A stretch of DNA of 64,000 nucleotides, taken from positions 124,001 through 188,000 of the forward strand of contig DBMO01000072.1 in NCBI GenBank assembly GCA_002298995.1, in the 5' to 3' direction. The DNA is from Desulfarculales bacterium UBA696. GTDB taxonomy: Bacteria; Desulfobacterota; Syntrophobacteria; Syntrophobacterales; Syntrophobacteraceae. The position numbers and the translations under genes are program-made. This document shows positions 1 to 7,149 of the stretch, piece after piece (within the stretch, counting starts at the first letter, position 1; each line of letters starts with the position of its first letter). Below the pieces are notes generated by a model that was given only the letters and a program-made list of their open reading frames with translations, had not been told where the DNA came from and did not search any database.

Positions 1-1
1 G

Positions 2-1618
2 GTCGTTACATTCGCGAGGCCGATAAGGTGGATCGCAGCCCTTCTGGGCCGAGAGGTCCTCGACTGCGAATACGGCCATGTGCGAAGCTCGAACAAGTCC
101 GGCGGGCACCGTTTCATGAGCCCGGAATCCTTCGAGGTAAAAGATTTCGAAAGCCACCGCGAAAACCTCAGGCATCGCTTCGTAATTCTCGATCCGGCTG
201 AGCGCAAAAAGCTGATCGCCGACGGCGCCGATTCCGCCGCGAAAGGGGTTGGCGGAAGCATTCTGGTCGATGAGGACCTGCTCGATGAGGTGACTCAGCT
301 GGTTGAATTTCCCCAGCCGCTTGTCGGCCAATTCGAGGAAAAATACCTCGAACTGCCTCCGGAACTACTTATCACCGTCATAAAGAAGCACCAGCGCTAT
401 TTTGCCATTACCGGCCCCAACGGAGCGCTGCTTCCATATTTCGTTACGATATCGAATACCGTGCCAAAGGACTTCGGCCTGGTTGCCGCCGGCAATGCGC
501 GAGTGGTTAGGGCCCGGCTCGAGGATGCCCGCTTTTACTACAGGGAGGACCAGAAAGTCCGTCTGGACGAGCGGGCCGAGCAGCTCAAGGGCGTGGTCTT
601 TCACTCCAAAATGGGTACGAGCCATGAAAAGGTCGAACGCTTCAGAGAGCTTGCCAAATGGCTGGCCGAAAGGATCTCCCCTGAGAGCCTGGAGACTGTC
701 CTTCGCGCATCCTATCTCTGCAAGGCCGACCTCGTAACCGGCGTCGTGGGCGAGTTTCCCGAACTGCAGGGGATCATGGGCAAAACTTATGCTCTCTTGC
801 AGGGCGAGCCGAAACCGGTTGCCGACGTCATCTACGAGCACTACCTTCCAAACCGCGCCGGAGGGCCGATCCCGGAAAGCGTGGGAGGCTCGATTGTAAG
901 TATCGCCGATAAAATAGACACCATTGCCGCTTGCTTCGGAGTCGGGCTCATCCCGACGGGAACGGCCGATCCATTTGCGTTGCGGCGACAGACACTCGGA
1001 ATTATCCGGATCGTTCTTGAGCATCCGTTCCGCATTTCGCTCGGGGCCCTTCTTGATAAGGCACTTGAACTGCTTGCGCCCAAGCTCGTGCAGCCCGCGG
1101 CAAACGTAAAGCAGGACGTTCTCGATTTCTTCCAGGGCCGCCTGCAAAACTTCCTGGTGGGCCAGGAAGGCTTTGGCGCGGACGTTGTGGAAGCCGCCCT
1201 CGCAATCGGAATTGACGATATCGTCGACGCGGTGGAGCGCGCCAAAGCGCTTGCCGGCTTCACGAAGCGGCCCGATTTCGCCCCTCTTGCGACGGCCTTC
1301 AAGCGAGTGGCAAACATCATAAAGGAACCCGAAACAGCCCCCATCGATACCGGACTCCTCCAGGTCGCCGCCGAGCAGTCGCTCTACAGCGCTTTGCAGG
1401 CTACTGAATCGGCAGTCGAGGGGCTTTTTGCCAAATCCGATTATGCGGGCGCACTCGAAACTCTGGCCCAGCTGAAGGGAGCGGTTGATTCGTTTTTCGA
1501 CTCGGTCCTTGTTATGGACAAGGACGAATCGGTTCGCCGAAACCGGCTCGCGCTGCTTACGCGCATACAGGGACTTTTCTCTCGAATAGGCGATTTCAGG
1601 AAAATACAAACTCCTTAG
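2..1618 (+). CDS. glyS: Glycine--tRNA ligase beta subunit (5' truncated by window)
   Basis: This is the beta chain of the alpha2beta2 glycyl-tRNA synthetase, which charges tRNA-Gly together with GlyQ. The open frame runs in from the window edge: the first codons read VVTFARPIRWIAALLG, the family's conserved arginine-rich segment, so the gene starts upstream. About 538 residues are visible against roughly 690 for the E. coli protein, so some 150 N-terminal residues are missing. Other family blocks are present, including KHQRYFAITG, a KADLVTGVVGEFPELQG segment and a PFALRRQTLGIIRI segment, followed by the C-terminal anticodon-binding part. The gene ends at a strong intrinsic terminator. A glyQ gene would be expected just outside the window. 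Confidence 0.97.
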   Translation, partial: VVTFARPIRWIAALLGREVLDCEYGHVRSSNKSGGHRFMSPESFEVKDFESHRENLRHRFVILDPAERKKLIADGADSAAKGVGGSILVDEDLLDEVTQLVEFPQPLVGQFEEKYLELPPELLITVIKKHQRYFAITGPNGALLPYFVTISNTVPKDFGLVAAGNARVVRARLEDARFYYREDQKVRLDERAEQLKGVVFHSKMGTSHEKVERFRELAKWLAERISPESLETVLRASYLCKADLVTGVVGEFPELQGIMGKTYALLQGEPKPVADVIYEHYLPNRAGGPIPESVGGSIVSIADKIDTIAACFGVGLIPTGTADPFALRRQTLGIIRIVLEHPFRISLGALLDKALELLAPKLVQPAANVKQDVLDFFQGRLQNFLVGQEGFGADVVEAALAIGIDDIVDAVERAKALAGFTKRPDFAPLATAFKRVANIIKEPETAPIDTGLLQVAAEQSLYSALQATESAVEGLFAKSDYAGALETLAQLKGAVDSFFDSVLVMDKDESVRRNRLALLTRIQGLFSRIGDFRKIQTP

Positions 1619-1648
1619 CTGGAAAATAAGCCTGCAGGTAATTACCTT

Positions 1649-1704
1649 GGGCTGGAAGGCGATGCTGCGTGACCGCAGGCGCTTTCCGGCCCTTTTTATT
1701 TTTT
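1649..1704 (+). terminator. Intrinsic terminator of glyS
   Basis: A long hairpin pairs GGGCTGGAAGGCG (1649-1661) with CGCTTTCCGGCCC (1680-1692) using only two wobble pairs, and contains an inner CTGCG/CGCAG stem. It is followed by a T-rich tract at 1693-1704. It sits 30 bases after the glyS stop. Confidence 0.9.
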
Positions 1705-1796
1705 GCATCTAAATTTTATGCGGCAATACACGGGAATCATTGGAGGCGTCCTGCCGCAATCGCCTTTAATCGTCTTGCCCAAGGAGGGACTCGACT

Positions 1797-2219
1797 ATGC
1801 TCGATAAACGTACCCTGCACATGAAGGTTCAGGAACAGTGCGACTGTTTTGCCGAAACCGACCCGCTAAGAGAAATGGCCGCCCTTAAGTCGGAGCCCGA
1901 CGTCGAGGAGGGCGCTCTCAAATGGCTTGCCCTCGCCGTTTTGCATGGAATTAACGACAACGCCAAGAAGATCTCCGTCTCCCTGTCCGCTGACGGTGAA
2001 GTAACCGTTACCGCCAAGTACCGTGAAACCGAACTCCCTTCGCCCGGCTCCTCTATTGGAAGCAAGATATTCGATGTGGCAAAAGGAATAGCGCACATCG
2101 AGGGCGACCAGGGAAAGATGCCAATTGTAATCGGCATTCGGGACAGCAGCATTGAAGTGGAGTTTAAACTGAAGCACGATAAAGAGGAAAACAAGGTGGT
2201 TATCGAGTTCCCGGAATAG
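1797..2219 (+). CDS. Conserved-looking hypothetical protein, 140 aa
   Basis: I do not recognise the family. The ATG at 1797 is preceded by an excellent ribosome-binding site (AAGGAGGG at 1781-1788). The product is a soluble acidic protein with no signal peptide or membrane segment. Residues 1-35 include two cysteines in a CDCF motif. Residues 38-55 form a predicted amphipathic helix containing a WLALAVLHGIN segment. The rest alternates in a beta-rich pattern ending in KVVIEFPE. It stands alone after the glyS terminator and before a gene-poor stretch. Codon use resembles the neighbours, so it is probably a real gene, but nothing in it supports a function. Confidence 0.7.
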   Translation: MLDKRTLHMKVQEQCDCFAETDPLREMAALKSEPDVEEGALKWLALAVLHGINDNAKKISVSLSADGEVTVTAKYRETELPSPGSSIGSKIFDVAKGIAHIEGDQGKMPIVIGIRDSSIEVEFKLKHDKEENKVVIEFPE

Positions 2220-2680
2220 TTTTCCGACCCGTTGCAAAACCGGACCCTGCTACATTCGTGGCCCTTCGCGCCTTTTCTGAAACAGAGGGGCAGGGGTCAC
2301 GTTTCGTTAAAGCTATGTCCTACACGAATTGGAAGGCGTATCTGTTGGTTTACTTCGCCATGGTTGCTGAGCTAAGCCGTTCTTTGGTTCGGAAGACAAC
2401 ATCTTGGCCAATGTTTCTTTTCTTGCCGGTCCGCGGGTCAAGAGACGAAATGCGATAAACGGCCGCCGGAAGTCAGATCCTTAACCGCCTTGAAGTGTCC
2501 ATCGAGACTAAAGAGCTCTAGCTTATGCTGCAATGCTGAAGCGGCAGTCCGCTTAAATCGGTTGCCTTTCTCGGTTGCCTTTCTTGACAAAGCACCTGTA
2601 ATGCCGCAATAATGTTGCATAAACGGACCGGATTTGTTTTTTGTGACACCATTTATCGGCCATTCCGGCGGGAGCTTTTA
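2220..2680. other. Gene-poor interval before the toxin-antitoxin pair
   Basis: About 460 bases with no convincing gene. A 66-codon frame (2258-2458) has no ribosome-binding site and no recognisable motif. A 13-base unit, TCGGTTGCCTTTC, is duplicated in tandem at 2558-2583. It is followed at once by a possible promoter for the pair: TTGACA at 2584-2589, an 18-base spacer, and AATAAT at 2608-2613. Confidence 0.5.
2558..2583. repeat. Two perfect 13-base tandem repeats
   Basis: TCGGTTGCCTTTC occurs twice head to tail (2558-2570 and 2571-2583), directly beside a TTGACA box at 2584. It could be replication slippage or a binding site for the antitoxin downstream. The sequence alone does not decide. 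Confidence 0.8.
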
Positions 2681-3106
2681 ATGGACCGGCTGACTGAACT
2701 TATTAAACAAATTGATGCCTACTTCACCGGCAAGCCCGAGGTGCTTGCGGGGTACGTCTTCGGCTCCGTGGCGAACAACAGGCAGCGGGCCGGCAGTGAC
2801 CTGGATATTGCAATCCTTCTACAGTACAGTCTTGGCAAAAATGAACGTGGCGAGTTGCTCGACCGATTATTTATCGATCTTAGCAATCTGCTGAGGCAGG
2901 ACATTCATCTGCTTTTACTCAATGATTCGTCGCTTGTTATCAGGATGCAGGTTCTCTATCGAGGGGTGCTTGCTCACGTAAAGGATCGAACCGGGCTAGC
3001 AGAGTTTCGCACTGCCAGCTTTTCTATGTACGCTGATTTTGCCCCCACCCTGCGCGGACTGCAGGAGAGGCTCGTCGAGGGGTTTGGAGAAGAGCATGGT
3101 CAATAG
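2681..3106 (+). CDS. mntA: MntA-type nucleotidyltransferase antitoxin
   Basis: A minimal nucleotidyltransferase of 141 residues, the antitoxin half of a HepT/MntA module. The signature GSX10DXD is exact: GSVANNRQRAGSDLD, with Gly28-Ser29 and the metal-binding Asp40 and Asp42. Established work on the family shows that MntA-type enzymes transfer AMP groups to a tyrosine of HepT and so silence it. The start at 2681 is preferred over an earlier frame opening at 2612 because it follows a GGCGGGAG site and begins directly with the domain. The stop overlaps the start of the next gene by 11 bases, as expected for co-translated toxin-antitoxin partners. Confidence 0.9.
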   Translation: MDRLTELIKQIDAYFTGKPEVLAGYVFGSVANNRQRAGSDLDIAILLQYSLGKNERGELLDRLFIDLSNLLRQDIHLLLLNDSSLVIRMQVLYRGVLAHVKDRTGLAEFRTASFSMYADFAPTLRGLQERLVEGFGEEHGQ

Positions 3107-3527
3107 TGACGTTCTGTTGGCGAAAGCAGGCCAGTTGAAAAAGCATCTCGACAGGGTACGTGAGGACAATCGGATTACCCATGACGAGTTCGTGAAAGAT
3201 AGGAGACTTGCAGACGCTCTTCTGTTCAATATTGAATTGGCGATTCAGAACTGCATAGACATCGCTTCCCACGTCGTGAGCGACGAAAATCTGGGTTTGG
3301 CAGGGAGCAATACCGAGTTGTTTCATCTTCTTCAGGAGAACGGATTCATCGATGCGCAAACAGCCGAAAGGATGATAGGAGCGGTTGGATTCAGAAATGT
3401 GATAGCACATGAATACGTCCATCTCGACTGGGATACGGCATACAAAGTTGTGACGCACCGTTACCGTGATCTTGAAAACTTCGCACGAGAAATTCTTCGG
3501 AAATTTAATTTGCAAGCTGCGCCCTAA
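3096..3527 (+). CDS. hepT: HepT-type ribonuclease toxin
   Basis: A HEPN-domain toxin of 143 residues, expected to cleave RNA when not modified by its partner. The catalytic motif RX4HXY is exact at Arg100, His105 and Tyr107 (RNVIAHEY), near the end of a mostly helical protein. In studied members that tyrosine is the residue AMPylated by MntA. I chose the ATG at 3096, which has GGAGA at 3087-3091, instead of a longer frame beginning at 3039 that would run deep into mntA. The two genes overlap by 11 bases and form a self-contained cassette with no mobile element attached. Confidence 0.9.
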   Translation: MVNSDVLLAKAGQLKKHLDRVREDNRITHDEFVKDRRLADALLFNIELAIQNCIDIASHVVSDENLGLAGSNTELFHLLQENGFIDAQTAERMIGAVGFRNVIAHEYVHLDWDTAYKVVTHRYRDLENFAREILRKFNLQAAP

Positions 3528-3602
3528 TTTCGCATTCCTCATATATAACGATTCACCTGACAACGAGAGGCAACTCGAAAAATTCTGCGAAACAGCCCCC
3601 CG

Positions 3603-5855
3603 ATGCTTCCTGTCTTAATTATCTTACTTGCCGGCTTTACGGCTTCCGTCGGGCAGATTCTTGTCCTGCGTGAGTCGCTCGTTTTGTTTTACGGCAATGA
3701 GCTTTCCACGGGGCTTGTTCTGGCTTGCTGGATGATTTGGACTGCTGCCGGGAGCGGGGTTGCCGGGCGGATATCGAGAAAAAGTGCGGCAGGACCGGGC
3801 ATGCTGATTGTGGGGGCTGGTGTGCTGTCACTGAGCCTTCCCGCGACGATTTTATGGATCAGGGCTACGCGAACGGTTTGGGGCATTCCGGCTGGAGAGC
3901 TTGTTTCACCGGGGGCAATGCTTGCAATTGCTTCGAGCGCAACGGCCTTTTTCTGTTTTGCTTCCGGTGCGCTGTTCGCCTTGTGCTGGTCTTATGCCGC
4001 ATCATCGACTGTACGCGGCGGGGGGAGAGACGCCATTGGGGTTTACCTGGCCGAGGCGGCCGGGGCAGCCATTGGAGGGCTCTTATACTATTTCCTGCTT
4101 CTTCCGGCGCTTACATCGTTTGCAGCAAGCATCATAACGAGTATTGCCGTTGCGGGATGCTCGTTTGCCGCTCTATTCGCGGCCAAGCAGAAGTTTCGGG
4201 GCAAGGTTCCGGCCCTGGTATTTGCTTTGGCGGTGCTGATTGTTAATTGCGCCCTGCTGTTTTTTTCGGAACGAATCGACCTTTCCGCGCGAAGGATTCA
4301 ATGGGGTGAGGGTTTTCGGGAATCGATCGATACGCCCTTCCACAACCTAGCGTTTCTCGAAAGACAAGGCCAGTATTCACTTTTTTGCAACGGGCTGTGG
4401 CTTTGCTCGATACCCGATCCGCAAACCGCCGAGCCTGCCGCTCATCTGCCGTTGCTCCAGCACCCCAGCCCGGAAAGCGTCCTCCTGATCGGAGATTTTT
4501 CGCCGGGACTCATCGCCGAAATTCTAAAACATCCCGGAATCGGAGATCTTGACTGCGTACAGCCCGACTTTCGGATGCTCGCGTTTGCACGCCGTGTAGT
4601 TCCAGCACGGTTTCTCGAATATTCCGCCGACCCCCGGCTCCACATCCACCACCTTGACCCGAAGCGATTCATGGCTTCCGCGAAGGGTCGATACAGCGTA
4701 ATTATCATGGGAGCGGGCGAACCGGTAAATGCAGAAATGAACAGGTTCTATACGGTCGAGTTCTTCTCTGGTGTGAGGAATTTGCTCGAAGGCGGGGGCG
4801 TTTTTTCCTTCGCTATTCCGAGCGCGCCGGATGTAATCGGCCCGAGGCAAGCGGCGCTTTTGCGCTCCCTAAAGAAAACGCTCGATCAGGTTTTTAGCTC
4901 GGTTCTGGCCGTGCCCGGCGAGAGTGCACACTTCTTTGCCGGCGGCCCCGGGTCGGTTGCGAAAGATCCGGAGATCCTTATCGACCGCATGCGAATTCGC
5001 GGCCTCGAAATCCAGTATCTCCGCGATTTCCATTTGCTGGAGCTGTTTGATCCATTGAGAATTTCGTATATGGAATCAGTACTCGGCGACGGCGGCGGAA
5101 TACTGATAAACAGGGATTTCCAGCCGGTTTGCTATCTTTTCGGATTAAACCTTTGGGGTGCTCAGATCCACCCTGCGATTGGACGCTCATTTGAGTGGAT
5201 ATCCGGCGAAGGGCGTGGATGGGTTCCCGTGATGATGATCGCGGGCATTTTTGCGGCGGTGTTGATTTCGCGCGTCAAGCGGGGCCCGGCCGGTGCCATC
5301 GCGCTAAACACCGCTGTAAGCGGGGCCGCCCTCATCATCCTGGAAATCGTACTGATCCTATCCTACCAGATCATAAGCGGAGCGATGTACCGTGAGGTCG
5401 CGCTGATAGTCTCCCTTTTCATGGGAGGGCTGGCCGTCGGGGGCGGTATCGGGCGGGGAATCGCTCGGCGTTCACCAAATAAATTAAGAATCTTGTTCGT
5501 CGCGCAGGCGGCAATTGCCGCTTATGCAGTGGTTCTCATCCCGAGCCTCGAAATTTTGAGAGGATTTTCGGCCCTGGAATCGGTCGGAGCCATATTCGCG
5601 TTTCTTGCACTGTTCGCTGGGACCCTCGGCGGCTTGCAATTCGCGGCGGCGGTTGCAGCCAAGGCCGGTTGCGGTTTAAGTTCCGAGGGTGCGGACCTTT
5701 ACGCCGCTGACCTGATGGGGTCCGCCGGGGGTGCTGTTATCGCGTCTCTTTTCCTTCTGCCGGTAATGGGAATTCCCAATACGCTGCTGATAGCGGCTCT
5801 GAGCGGTCTTGCCGCATCAGTGGGAATTTTCGGGAGAGGGAAGAATGCGACGTGA
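3603..5855 (+). CDS. Membrane protein with degenerate spermidine-synthase-like core
   Basis: A 750-residue three-part protein. Residues 1 to about 225 carry around six or seven hydrophobic helices, with conserved-looking GQILVLRE and YGNELSTG segments. Residues about 235-470 are a soluble Rossmann-like region resembling spermidine synthase and related methyltransferases. Residues about 540-745 are again membrane helices. Fused transporter/spermidine-synthase proteins of this layout are known in bacteria. Here the usual glycine-rich GGGDG cofactor motif reads VLLIGDFSPG, and the usual catalytic Asp region reads IIMGAGEP, so aminopropyl transfer is doubtful. The start has no clear ribosome-binding site. 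Its stop lies 48 bases from the stop of the convergent radical SAM gene. The substrate is unknown. Confidence 0.8.
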   Translation: MLPVLIILLAGFTASVGQILVLRESLVLFYGNELSTGLVLACWMIWTAAGSGVAGRISRKSAAGPGMLIVGAGVLSLSLPATILWIRATRTVWGIPAGELVSPGAMLAIASSATAFFCFASGALFALCWSYAASSTVRGGGRDAIGVYLAEAAGAAIGGLLYYFLLLPALTSFAASIITSIAVAGCSFAALFAAKQKFRGKVPALVFALAVLIVNCALLFFSERIDLSARRIQWGEGFRESIDTPFHNLAFLERQGQYSLFCNGLWLCSIPDPQTAEPAAHLPLLQHPSPESVLLIGDFSPGLIAEILKHPGIGDLDCVQPDFRMLAFARRVVPARFLEYSADPRLHIHHLDPKRFMASAKGRYSVIIMGAGEPVNAEMNRFYTVEFFSGVRNLLEGGGVFSFAIPSAPDVIGPRQAALLRSLKKTLDQVFSSVLAVPGESAHFFAGGPGSVAKDPEILIDRMRIRGLEIQYLRDFHLLELFDPLRISYMESVLGDGGGILINRDFQPVCYLFGLNLWGAQIHPAIGRSFEWISGEGRGWVPVMMIAGIFAAVLISRVKRGPAGAIALNTAVSGAALIILEIVLILSYQIISGAMYREVALIVSLFMGGLAVGGGIGRGIARRSPNKLRILFVAQAAIAAYAVVLIPSLEILRGFSALESVGAIFAFLALFAGTLGGLQFAAAVAAKAGCGLSSEGADLYAADLMGSAGGAVIASLFLLPVMGIPNTLLIAALSGLAASVGIFGRGKNAT

Positions 5856-5900
5856 AAGTAATCTTTCACCACGAAGGGTACGAAGGACACCCTGCGTGGT
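5852..5900. other. Inverted repeats between convergent genes
   Basis: Two adjacent hairpins fill the 48-base gap between convergent stops. The first is GTGAAAG/CTTTCAC (5852-5869). The second is ACCACGAAGGGT/ACCCTGCGTGGT (5868-5900) with one mismatch. The second contains CACGAAGG-type direct repeats. Neither has a long T tract, so this is either a weak bidirectional terminator or a small intergenic repeat. Confidence 0.5.
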
Positions 5901-5903
5901 AGA

Positions 5904-7076
5904 TCAGCCGACCTTCCAGATGCCCGGAATCTCGCGCCCGCAGCCCGAACATTTTCCGTCTTTGAGGGAAACTTTCTTGATGCTGTGTCCCATGCGTTCG
6001 ATGACGGGCTGTCCGCATTTGGGACAACTCGTATTTTCGGCCGGATGCCCCGGAACATTGCCGATATAGGCGAAGTGGAGGCCCTCCTGGCGGGCGGCTT
6101 TCCAGGCATCCTCCAGTGTCGATATAGGGGTCGGTTCGAGGCTTTTCAGTTTGTATAGCGGATAGAACCGTGTGAAATGAACCGGAACATCCGGTCCTAG
6201 TTCCTTTATTATCCACTGCGACATGGCCTTGATGCGGCCAATGTCGTCGTTTTTCCCGGTTACGACAAGGTTGACTATTTCGGTATGAATGCCGCGGCGC
6301 TTGAGGTGCTTCAAGGTGTCGAGCACCGGTTCGAGCCTGCCTCCGCTCATATCCCTGTAGTAGTCGTCAGTGAAGCCTTTCAAGTCGATGCAGGCGGCAT
6401 CAAGGTAGTTGCACAGGTCGTCCAGCGGTCCCGGATTAATGTAGCCGTTGGAATGCACTACATTCAAAATCCGCAATGGTTTTGCAGCCTTGAAAATATC
6501 GAGCATGTATTCGATGAAAATGGTGGGCTCGACGTAGGTACATGCAATCGAAGCACACTTTCGCTGGGAGGCCATGTAGACGACTTGTTCGGGCGATAGG
6601 CTGTAATTGAGAGTATCTTCCGGCCTTGCCTGGGAGATTTCCCAGTTCTGGCAAAACTTGCAGTCGAAATTGCACCCGGCGGTGGCCAGCGAAAATGAAG
6701 TGGTGGACGGCAGCACGTGAAAGAAGGGCTTCTTTTCGACGGGGTCGATGTGAACGGCGCAGGGGTTGCCGTAGACAAGAGAGTAATACTTACCGTCGCG
6801 GTTTTCACGTACCCGGCAGCGCCCGCGCTCTCCCATGGCTGCCTCGCATCCGTTAGGGCAGAGGGTGCAGCGGACCCGTCCCAGGGGCAGCGGTTCAAAA
6901 TAGGGGGAAAGCCTGCTTCCCAAAAGCCCTTTGCTTATTTGCTGAGCGTTGGCGAGGGAGGAAAGGGCGCTGCAATTGAGCACCTTGGACCCTAAGACGA
7001 ATAAGGCGCACCGGCCGCAGCAATCGAGAAAAGCGCGCCTCGAAATCCCACTGTTTTCTGTAAGAGATAAATTCAT
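5904..7076 (-). CDS. amrS: Tat-signal radical SAM protein, AmmeMemoRadiSam type (AmrS-like)
   Basis: A 390-residue radical SAM enzyme related to the pyruvate formate-lyase-activase-like member of the AmmeMemoRadiSam grouping. The cluster motif CX3CX2C is at Cys135, Cys139 and Cys142 (CNFDCKFC). It is preceded by a cysteine-rich segment (RCTLCPNGCE) and followed by a C-terminal zinc-ribbon-like part with two CxxC pairs. The N-terminus carries a twin-arginine motif, SRRAFL, and a hydrophobic stretch, unusual for an enzyme that needs cytosolic SAM. The ATG at 7076 is preferred over 7112 because AAGGGG lies about 10 bases upstream. The usual AMMECR1 and Memo partners are absent from the window. 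The reaction is unknown. Confidence 0.87.
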   Translation of the reverse strand: MNLSLTENSGISRRAFLDCCGRCALFVLGSKVLNCSALSSLANAQQISKGLLGSRLSPYFEPLPLGRVRCTLCPNGCEAAMGERGRCRVRENRDGKYYSLVYGNPCAVHIDPVEKKPFFHVLPSTTSFSLATAGCNFDCKFCQNWEISQARPEDTLNYSLSPEQVVYMASQRKCASIACTYVEPTIFIEYMLDIFKAAKPLRILNVVHSNGYINPGPLDDLCNYLDAACIDLKGFTDDYYRDMSGGRLEPVLDTLKHLKRRGIHTEIVNLVVTGKNDDIGRIKAMSQWIIKELGPDVPVHFTRFYPLYKLKSLEPTPISTLEDAWKAARQEGLHFAYIGNVPGHPAENTSCPKCGQPVIERMGHSIKKVSLKDGKCSGCGREIPGIWKVG

Positions 7077-7149
7077 TTGAAAACTACCCCTTATTGATCT
7101 ATTGAGACTCATTATCTTAGGGACTTCATTCTAGAGGTTCCAGAACGAA

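Noticed and set aside
365..1708. 447-codon leftward frame opposite glyS
   Set aside because: It is a mirror of the glyS coding strand with no family motif or ribosome-binding site, and it reads through the glyS terminator.
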